A stretch of DNA of 64,000 nt, taken from contig CM041292.1 of the NCBI GenBank assembly GCA_023052935.1, positions 117,176,936 to 117,240,935 on the forward strand, given 5' to 3'. A program made the position numbers and the translations under genes. The DNA is from Piezodorus guildinii (taxonomy: Eukaryota; Arthropoda; Insecta; Hemiptera; Pentatomidae). Each line of letters starts with the position of its first letter. The stretch's first letter is position 1. Positions 54,761-64,000 of this stretch are shown piece by piece. Below the pieces are notes generated by a model. It was not told the origin of the DNA, searched no databases, and saw only the letters and a list, made by a program, of their open reading frames with translations.

Positions 54761-57113
54761 AATATAAAAACACCATTTTAACAATCAAACATACTGTATA
54801 ATAAAAGTAAAAATAAATAACAAAGTTTTATATAAGATATGGTTATTTCATATTTATTATAATACGTTGAATGTGTGTTATAGTGAGATAAGTTACTATC
54901 GCTGACGTCACATAAAACATCTTATTTTCATATTTTACCTTCTTCTACTCTCGCCGTTTAGCGCGGCCCTTACCTGGGAGGGATGTTCTGGAATGATATT
55001 CATGTCTATGATTTAGAAGGGTATAGCTCAATGTTGCCCAGGGCATAAAGCAAATATCGTACATAGATATAAATGTGGTCAAGGCTTTTTTACTTAATTT
55101 TTAATTATTCAATTTTCAAAGGTTGTTTACTTACATTACAAGTACATCTAGTTATTCTAAATGTTTGGAATGAATGGTCTATTATGGAATTAACACTTAA
55201 TGCCCTTGAGTGTGGCAGATTATATTGTCCTTTTTAATAAATAATTAAAAATGATACTTAACGATGAGTTTTTTGTTCAATCAAGGTGATAGGAACAAGT
55301 TGGTTAATTTATTTTTTTAATTTCGAAACGTTTTTACAATTAGCCGCTATTTAAGAAGATCATTACGAGTTCCAAAGAAGTACTGCGACATTAAGTTAGA
55401 GAAAATATGTATGCAACAAGCTAAACTTATTGTTTCAGCTAAAATACTAAAAAAAAAACTCGGGTTTTACATTGAGGAGACTTTTAAAATGAAAATTATC
55501 GAATACTCTTAGGTGTTTCATATTTTGACAACAAAAAATATATATTACACCTAATCAATCTGAAAGACAATGGGATCCCCTGAGTCAGGCTAAGCTATTA
55601 TTAGGGCTTGACAAGTTAGGACACTAATTGCCTAATAGATAAAGCTTTCTAGGACACAATGGATATTGGAAGAGCCTACCTAATTTTAAAGAATGCGACC
55701 TTGAAACCCATTTCCTCACCACGAGGGGTCTTCAATGTCTGTCGGTGTTCCATTGGGGGCGTTTATCAAAGTCTGTTAGTCAAGCATTTCTGGTCATATA
55801 TTATCCTGATTAAATTCCATAAATTGTGTCAATTACTCTTTTTTGACTTCCTCGTTTGGTCAGTCGGGCATTTAAATGCATAAAACATCTTAGGCGAATT
55901 ATTATAATTTTTCTGACTCAAGTCCTTAATTATAGTTTTAAAACAGTAATTATATCTGTCTGAGTAAACCGCCGATTTATTTTGATGAATGAGGTATATC
56001 TTTAAGTTGCTTTGAAGCGTAGAAGACTGATAACTGAATGTTGTATTTCAAATAACGTAGAATAAATATTGAAAACAGAATAACATTATTGAAAAAAAAA
56101 AAGAAGAAAAGACAATGATAAGTCATTTTTATAATCTTACAATATTCAAATTAATTACATGATGTATTCATTATATATTTCTGGTTTTCCACATTAGAGT
56201 AAACCTAGAATGGGTGCATTTATTTCTAGTCGTGCCATATATCGATGCAAAGAGGTCCATAAAATTAATAAAAAATTTATTTAAAATAATACGAATTTAA
56301 TTAAAATAAAAAAAAATATGTCTAATAAATAAAGTTGTATATAATACAGTTACACTCACCAAAGTATTAAAGAATACATAGATTACATACTATTTTTAAA
56401 AGTTGAAGGACCAGTTATACATTTACAAATCTGCCTTTAGTGTTTGATTTGATTTTTATTTTGTCCTTAGATATTTCAAATTACCAATGACGTTTTTTTA
56501 TTTTTTTTATTTTATTTATTTTTTTTTATTGGCATACACCATACAGCCATTTTATAACCAATGACGTTAAAGCAATTCTTTAAATAAACATTATAACGTA
56601 GATTTAATTAAAATGGATAACATTTTATTTGCTACGTTTAGCATCTTTAAAACCAAGGATGGATTCACGGAGGGGAAGAACCACCACAAAATGACGATAG
56701 AGAATAAAATAGTATAAAGGATTTTTTTTTTAGAGAAAAGAATAGCTTAGTTAATACAGTTATACTAAATTTACCCGTGGGTTACTTTAATGTAATAAAT
56801 TCTTAAATTACTTAAGTCTTCTCTCTTCAAAACAAAAGCCCCATCCATAGAATGTTTCATCAAAATCTTTGAATTTCTCATGGCTCTCAACTAATAACTA
56901 AACGTAAACGTAGGCATAATAATAATAACGACTGTTATAGTTGTTATAGACCGAATGTATAGTTTATAGTTATGAGATCATTTTGCGAAATGTTACAAGA
57001 ATAATAGAGGAGGTTGAAACATAAAACTCCGAATCTCTATGGAACTACAATAGATGTTGTTGAATTAGCTTTGGGAAGCTCTTACTGCTTCAGAGAAGTA
57101 CGTTTTGTTGCGA
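54761..57113. other. Mostly AT-rich, unassigned; repeat W at 55185-55260
   Basis: 55185-55260 (TGCCCTTGAGTGTGGCAGATTA, TTTTTAATAAATAA) resembles 61225-61290 and may be a shared element tail. 56490-56530 is a T-rich run. No gene seen. Confidence 0.45.
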
Positions 57114-57769
57114 GTCAACCAGAAGATGAACAGTAATGTTTATATAGAAATAATTAAAGAAAAAGTGCATCCATGGCTAAATGGAGTTTATTCAAATGAA
57201 GATTACTTTTTTTTTTTTTTGCAAGATAACGTCCACTGTCACACGTCCCGTTTTACAAAAGCTCGTTTTCGAGAAATGGATGTTAATATTTTAGACTGGC
57301 CTGCGCGTTCACCGGACTTAAAATCCAATTGAAAATTACTGGCAACATCTTTCCAAAGATGTTTACCGGCAAGAAGCTTTTCATGGTGACGATAAACTCG
57401 GGTATAAAATTTTTTATGTCAGCGGAAAAAATAAAAACTGAAAAACCAGAATTAATTAGAAATCTTTATCAACGAACAGACGGTTTTTGTTGGTAGTTGA
57501 AAATAATGTAAACACCATACACTACTAATCTAGAAAGTATAATTTATTATTATTAGGTTTTTATCTATCATTTAATAAGTGTGCACTTTTTTTGACTATA
57601 CAAATTTCATTTTAAAAATATGTATACATTTTGGTATCATTAAACAAAAATTCAATTCTATTTTTAAAAACCTAATATTTATTTATTCCTATTCCCTCAG
57701 ATTCAGAACATACTTAGTCATAAAACCACAGAAATCGGTGTGCAATTTTTTTTGTCCAGCAATGTAGTG
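57114..57769 (+). pseudogene. Tc1-like transposase C-terminal relic
   Basis: MNSNVYIEIIKEKVHPWLNG, then LQDNVHCHTSRFTKARF (second catalytic Asp in Q-D-N), DVNILDWPARSPDL, and after loss of one base near 57328 PIENYWQHLSKDVYRQEAF, which supplies the third residue, Glu (DD34E). The frame continues with HGDDKLGYKIFYVS and, after a stop, NLYQRTDGFCW. The N-terminal half and first Asp are absent. A candidate right end TTTTGTCCAGCAATGTAGTG (about 57750-57769) is Tc1-like; no matching left end was found. An unusual T run inflates the start of the motif region. Confidence 0.8.
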
Positions 57770-58273
57770 TATTGAACAGAAATATTTTCCCTTTCTGTGT
57801 TTTCTCTCAACGGCCATTTCCTCCGATGTGGTGTTGGTCAATTATAACGAAGGCAGTGGCAACAATGATCTCATTGTAGAAGGCTGATGAGGAAGGAGGG
57901 TGAAGGTCACGACAGTTTTCCATAGAAACTCGTTCCGAGTGGTTTAGATGTGTGAGGCCTTTGCCAGCTGGGGCCTATTGTTCTTATTGGTGGGGGCTCC
58001 TGGTCCCCGCTGACCCGTGGTGCTACCGGATAACTAATTTATAACAGTCGTTACTGTGGAGGAGCACTTCTTTCAGGAGCTACTTTCTGATCAATTATTA
58101 AGTTTTCGTCTATAATTAAAAATAGATACATGGGTCAATCTATTAGAAGCTGTTCAATTTTCATTAATTTTGATGCTAAACATTTTTGATTTTCATGATT
58201 TTTTTACTGTTTTTTTTTTGTACCTTATCCACCTATAATGCCGAGCATGAAATATTTGTCTGGCAAGTAATTT
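57770..58273. other. Unassigned, GC-richer block
   Basis: 57880-58080 is GC-rich for this window with no long frame and no repeat match seen. Confidence 0.4.
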
Positions 58274-58274
58274 T

Positions 58275-59064
58275 ACTTTCACTTAGCTATATATGAAATA
58301 TATAGTAAGGTAAATAGTAAAACTTTGCTATCGTGAAAATTTTCGAATTCCAGTTTTCAACGGAAATACACTTTTTAGGGTCCCGTGAGTCCAAATAACC
58401 AAGGCCCTATATAATACGTCCGAGATGTTACAGAATCTTTTTCATTAAAATCAGCTGACAGGAAGATCTATTTTATACCGTTTTGCACCTTTTTACGATT
58501 ATCTCAAAACCGGCTCTAACGATTTTGATTAAACTCCCTATATCGATATAAAATTTAATGGGCTTAAATATGATGTAGTTTTATTCTGATTGAAATAGTA
58601 TGACAGTCCTTAAATGCCAATATTTTCATCTAAAGTACCCTTAATTCTGTAGATTATATAAAAATAACTATATTATCTTTTTACCATTGGTGATTAATAG
58701 CTAAGTATACAAGTTGGGCGAATTTGATAAATAACTAAAGGAGAAAACTGAAAAAATATATTTTCAATACAATTTTTTGTTTTTCTACATAAGAACAGTA
58801 ATATAGACGTATAATATACCGTTGGAAAGAGAAAGAGTTTAGAAAAAAATATTATCTTATACACAAGCTTGATGAAAAGCCGATAAAACTCACTGATTAT
58901 TTTAGATAATAATAGAGATTTTAATAAAACACATGTTTCTATAGAAATTCAATTTAATTAATTCTTTAATGGTTTCACTCATTTTTATCTCTAACTGTAT
59001 TTGAAAATTCTTCAATCGATTTTAAAAACGGAGGTAAGTGAAAGTCGTGTGTTGCCCGCACCAG
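58275..59064 (+). repeat. Repeat X, copy 10 (near full length, sense)
   Basis: Starts ACTTTCACTTAGCTATATATG with the palindromic 5' end and ends AGGTAAGTGAAAGTCGTGTG then TTGCCCGCACCAG. The start and end boxes ACTTTCACTTA(G/C)CT and AGGTAAGTGAAAGT are inverted copies of each other. Confidence 0.9.
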
Positions 59065-59144
59065 ATTTTTATTATTGTAGCCGTTTAATGCCAGCATTGC
59101 AGCTTAGGTGTTGGATATATGTCTCTAAATCTGCCGATTTTTAG

Positions 59145-59300
59145 ATATCAAATGAAAACAAAAACTAGCAATATAATAAGAAAACCTGTATATTTTTTGT
59201 CCTCAGGACTCATTATCTAAGTAGGGGAAAAGTGGTTAAAAGAAAATACTCGAAAGTTAACAAAATAGTTTATTAAGAAAAAGAAACTCACCTTTGATCA
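59145..59300 (-). repeat. Dispersed repeat Z, copy 1
   Basis: The minus strand has AAAGGTGAGTTTCTTTTTCT, AACCACTTTTC, GAGGACAAAAAATATA and GCTAGTTTTTGTTTTCATTTG, matching 63040-63215 in the same order. Confidence 0.6.
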
Positions 59301-59447
59301 TTTTTTTAGATTTTGATCTTGAGAACATAGTCCTTTACCGTTTATGAATTTTCAAAAATGACAAACACCTATTTTTGGCGATGATTACACGAAAATATCT
59401 CAAAAGGGACTGAGTTGAAAAATATGAAATGATGAAAGCTAGGGTCA

Positions 59448-59703
59448 TCTGTGGTGTAGTGGCTAGCATAAAAGCCTTCTATACCCAAGAATCAAACTCT
59501 GCAGATGGTCCTAGGACTTTTTAAAGGGAATAAATAATTCTTGGTTATGTCACCCTTCAGAGGTAAATGTTGGTCCCGAGCCATTGCTATGTCAGTTACT
59601 AGTTAAAGATCCTTATCCTTATTAAATCTGGATAGGCAAAATTTAGTAGCATCGTCCAATTAGAAACAGCTTCATAAAGTACCGTTAAATGAATAAACAA
59701 AAA
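59448..59703 (+). repeat. SINE family C, copy 6 (full length)
   Basis: GGTCATCTGTGGTGTAGTGG head, a diverged B box (GAATCAAACTCTG), TGGTCCTAGGACTTTTTAAA, GGATAGGCAAAATTTAGTAG and an ACCGTTAAATGAATAAAC end. Confidence 0.9.
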
Positions 59704-61406
59704 TAAATAGTTTGTTGACTAACAACTGGAGGATTGATTTTGAATTTCAGAAATGATTTGTATTGGCTCCTTTCTAAATATCCTAGTTTTTGACCTTCCA
59801 CTTAAGTACACGTCTTAAAACCACGAAGAAAAAGCACTTTGTCAACTCCTATCTAATGCATTATTTTGTATAACAATATCATTACTAAATCTGAAGAACT
59901 ATAAATTCCCTACAAGCTTCACATCCAACATATTACTCTATTTCGAACTATAATCTTGTTTACACTGGAAGCGATTCTTTAGGAGGATAGGGACTAGGAG
60001 TATCTTATAAGTTACAGATTAGATTTTCAGCTATTGAAGAGATATCTAACTATTCAATTTTATTTGTTACCCATTAAGAGTTAAACGAACATTCAAAGGA
60101 AATAAATGTGTGAAAATGCATAGCTTCTTTCAGACGATAACTAAATGAAAATAATTATTGATCTATATAATAAATATAATCTATTCCTCCTAAATGACTC
60201 CTACCCTTAACCCTCATAGGAAATTGATTCTAGTATAAAAAAGAAAAAAAAAAGCCTTAGGCCTTAATATGTCCATTGATACGCAATATGGTTTTACGAT
60301 TTTGACATCAAATAACTTTTAGCTATTGTAAATTGACTTCATGGTGATGTTTCAAATCCGTTAGTAAAACTTTCCTAGTTTTTACTTTGTTAGTGAGTTA
60401 ATACTGTGCTTATATCAAAGGTGTTGCTAACACTGTGCGCTCGCTCAACTGGAAATATCAACCGGTGGAAGATCTAATCCCAATAAGCTCCGTTGGTTCA
60501 TCACAAGCGAATCTGATGCCAAAGGGGTTCCTTAACTGATTAGGCTCCAAGGAACTGGTTTAACAGCCTAATAGAATCCTTTGTCGCTCTCAAAGATTGA
60601 TCAGAAGACATTTTTTAAGCCGAAGGACAATATTTTAAAAGAATTACTCGCAACAGTGAATCCATTGAATGGGATCTAGTATTATCATGTGAAAGAGTAT
60701 CCAAATCTTTTATGTTGGTAGTGTCGTAACTAAGTGTTCAAAGATAGCTAATCCGTGGGTCCGGTTCTTTTTGTACGGCAGTAATGAGGGGTTGCCAACC
60801 TCTTGCGAAACTCACCCTCCAATGACAATGGTGGTTTTAGCAATAGCTAGGGTACGAGGGGGATCCCTGCTTCCTACCTCTGCGATGATATACCGGTACG
60901 GGGGGTTCCTTGGGCACAATACACGTGTTTCCCTCCCTGGTTATCCATCAAAATACGCTTTTTCCTATTGCTAGAGAGATTTAATAGTACGTTTATGGAA
61001 TAACAGTATAAATAAAGTATGTTTTATGTTTTTAACCGTCATCATGAAGCGGACAAAACAGGATCATTCACAGAAGCTGTTCATGAGATAGTACAGTTAG
61101 TAGCTACTATTTCATCCTTAACCCTTCGATATAATTTTTTTATGACTGATCCGCTGGACAAAAACATAGGTCGGCAGGTATAGAAGCTTATGTGGTATAA
61201 TTTAAGTGAGAATGATTTCTTCATCTGTAATACTCATTGCCCCAGAAGGTGGCAGATTGTATTATCTCTTAATAAAATAAATTTAAAAAAATTCAAGTGA
61301 AATATAAGAAAACACATTTGCTTGATGAATAATATTGAAACTTGAAAAAATATGGAATAATTTATTTCACATTACACATTATTATATAACAAATTATGGT
61401 TAATCC

Positions 61407-61409
<3 letters not shown>
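59704..61409. other. Unassigned; repeat W at 61225-61290
   Basis: 60420-60970 contains two GC-richer blocks (around 60430-60560 and 60760-60970) with no recognised family. 61225-61290 shares GTGGCAGATTGTATTATCTC and AATAAAATAAAT with 55185-55260. Confidence 0.4.
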
Positions 61410-61458
<49 letters not shown>

Positions 61459-61540
61459 ACTGTTCTGATTCGAACTCACGACCTTAACCTTAGAAGGCTG
61501 TTTGGCTAACCACTACATCAGAGGTCTCTCTCAGTGTAAG
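61410..61540 (-). repeat. SINE family C, copy 7 (head) with 47-base A run
   Basis: Minus strand: a head with TGTAGTGGTTAGCCAAAC, the B box GAGTTCGAATCAGAAC and CAGTCC, then a pure T run (A 61410-61456 on plus) where family members have a short T block. The rest of the body is missing. Confidence 0.85.
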
Positions 61541-64000
61541 GATTCATATATAATAAATGAAAGCATTGTGTTTCCAATTAGTGGTTAATTATTAGCAAGG
61601 TCACAACTGGACTTCCTAAATCTTCACTGTCTGGATGTTAACTATACCAGGGGCAGGAAGTTTTGTTAAACATAATTCTATATGTACTGATATATTCGGT
61701 AATACTAAGTAGTAAAACTGAAAAACTAACAGAAGAAGAAGGAAAATTCCAAATATGCCATATTAATTTTGTTGTAAATGAGAAGCTCAAATCGTTGTTC
61801 TAGTAAGTGTAGTAACCGTGAGCAGTTTAAACCATTTTCATTATTGAATAATACGAAATGGAGCATTACATATCAGATTAGTTTAGGAATAAGATACTGC
61901 AGGACAGGATATAGGTTTACGTGAATAGTAAAACGGATGATGAGAGAGAAACGAGAACAAGAAGAAAAAAAAATGTTAATTAATTTTTCGGACGGAAATA
62001 AACAGATTATAGATAAGTTTCATAGACTTATTATCATTCCATAATGGGTAAACTTTAAGATAAATAAACAAATCACTTGACATTTATAATATACATAGTA
62101 CAGATCCATGCATTACATTGTGTATTCCACATTTCACATCTCACAGTTCATTTGAGTTTACAAGTTTATATGAATGATTATCGGTGTGTACGTGTAAACA
62201 AAAATGCTTGTTGAATATCGATTAAAACAGTAGTTTGCAGTCAATGAAATACACGCATGGCCTCCGTATGGTATGGTCATGAATGACAAGATGAATGTCA
62301 AAGGAATTGCTATGGTTGACCTCATTACAGCTTTTGCAAATACTGGCGTTACTACAGATATATTTTCAAATAGATAGTTTTTTTATTAATTTAAAAATAA
62401 TTTTTAAAAGCTTCAAAAAATAATTTTTAATATATGAAGATTTATAAAAAATCCTCAAATAATTAAAAATCCACATCCATCAAAATATGGTAAATGAAAA
62501 AGTAACTGATAAACCAACCCACCAAAATTACATTTTTTTAAATATTTGGGTAACCAGCAGTTGAAAATAGAAGATTGAGGAAATATTCAAACAGCGTCCA
62601 AGAATTGAAATATTGATTTCCAAAAGGGATTATGTCTACTCTAGGAAATTTTACTGGAAGCGCTTAAACTCTCATTGCTCTATTGTTAAACCAACATTTT
62701 TGATTCTTTTCGTATTAAAATCTATATATATTTTTTTTACTATGTTATGAACACTATATTAAAGTTGTTGAATGAAATGTTTTTAGCATGATTTGGATCG
62801 AAACTAAATGCATAATTAGTACCTTTAGAAAATAACTGCATTTCTAAATCGCATTTTTAAAGGACTTGAGAGTTAATTAGATAAAATCAAATAGAAGATT
62901 TGGATGCAACTAAATGATGAGAATATAAATATGTCAAAATATCAATCTCGTAAAAAATGTCCTTTCTATGGACCATGTTTTCCAAATCAAAATTTTCACA
63001 GCAAATAGGGCTGTAACTAAGCTATGTATGAAAAAATAATTAAAGGTGAGTCTCTTTTCCTATATAGAATTTTAACTCGCTAAAAGTCTCATGTTTTATT
63101 AATTTTTGAGTTTTTTTTTAAACCACTTTCTTCACTTTTAAGGTAATAAGTTGTAAGGACAAAAGATATAAAGCATATCCTTATCTTATTGTTAGTTTTT
63201 GTTTTGACTTGATATTTGCAAAATTACAAAAAGTATAGAGATTTTCCCAACACATGTTTCAGTCACGAAGCTGACTAAAAACGGCTGGTAAAACACTAGA
63301 AGTATTTACCAGAAAAGAATTTTATCCACGGTATTGTATTCATGAAAGGATAGAGAATAACTGGTTAAAAAATCATTAAAATCAAAAGTGTTTAGTGGCA
63401 AAATTAATGAAAATTGACGATTAGAAATCATCGTACCTTTTGGAAATCAACGTCTCTGTTGTCCATTGGGAATACTTCTATGCCTTTTCTAGTTGTGGAG
63501 CTACATATACATATATGTGGGGACAGCTAACAATACTTTGATAATATTTCAATAGTAAAAAGTATGGATTCATTAGGAAGTATTCGAAAATGTGTCAAAT
63601 CCAGATTTTAAAAATAGATGATCTGCCAATCACCCTTGAAGACAGAGACATTTCAAAAATAAATAAGAACAGATATTAAATTCTTATTAGAAGTGTGTAG
63701 ATAGTCATGTCATAATAGATAACATCCACTAAGAAATTTCTGTGATATACTTATACAGATGTTTACTTGGAACTGAAAAGCTATCTTGATAGTAACAAAG
63801 ATCAACAATCATCATCTACTTTACCCTTAGGACAAACATCGCTGATGTCATGTATTAATTGTTACAGTCGTGAAACATTACCTTAGGCCATATGAGCCAA
63901 TTTTCAGTCTACTTTCGCAGGATTAAAGAAAACAAATTGCGAATATAAATAGTGGTTTGAACATTCCATAAATTGGTTATACATATACGTTTGCCAAAAC
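61541..64000. other. AT-rich, no gene seen; repeat Z copy 2 at 63040-63215
   Basis: 63040-63215 (plus) reads AAAGGTGAGTCTCTTTTCCT, AACCACTTTCTTC, AAGGACAAAAGATATAAAGC, GTTAGTTTTTGTTTTGACTTG, a homologue of 59145-59300 in the opposite orientation. No other repeat or coding signal recognised. Confidence 0.5.

Overview
The window is AT-rich animal nuclear DNA, most likely from an insect or other arthropod. It has no operons, ribosome-binding sites or compact genes. It is almost entirely a nested pile of transposable elements: LTR (Copia), Penelope-like, several LINE clades (RTE, R2-like, jockey-like and others), mariner, Tc1-like and hAT DNA transposons, three tRNA-derived SINE families, dispersed non-coding repeats and long (AT)n tracts. 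The species cannot be fixed from the sequence. No complete host gene was found; the best host candidates are two isolated exon-like stretches (31634-31927 minus, 18389-18480 plus).

Layout. 1-770: an inverted-repeat pair with 76-bp perfect arms next to a Penelope-type tail. 1043-5704: an old RTE endonuclease relic split by a young Copia element (1693-5652) with identical 197-bp LTRs and a 5-bp target duplication. 6320-7020: Penelope-like 3' end with a GIY-YIG domain. 7408-11032: two copies of a dispersed non-coding repeat, here called X; the second is split by an internally deleted mariner (9847-10745). 12960-17113: R2-like LINE 3' end, RTE-type tails, a SINE, and a jockey-like RT relic. 17835-24729: SINEs of families A, B and C, a decayed mariner, an antisense X copy, and a second Penelope-type inverted pair. 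27600-31297: a LINE relic split by a 2838-bp transposon with about 530-bp terminal inverted repeats (27834-30671). This carries a relic of a protein family that I recognise from repeats but cannot name. 32890-37063: Penelope tail, a perfect palindrome, LINE tail, and a hAT element (35461-36600) inside a mariner relic. 42440-46900: a LINE RT split by a second, almost identical deleted mariner, an RTE RT ORF, and a Penelope RT fragment. 47312-64000: jockey-like and other LINE fragments, a tandem pair of X copies, a Tc1 relic, another X copy, SINEs, and long stretches with nothing recognisable.

How the parts relate. Insertion order can be read directly where one element splits another: Copia into RTE, mariner into X, mariner into a LINE, hAT into a mariner, a SINE into a mariner, and the long-TIR element into a LINE. 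The freshest insertions (Copia and the two mariners) are all internally deleted, so they were probably mobilised by proteins supplied from elsewhere.
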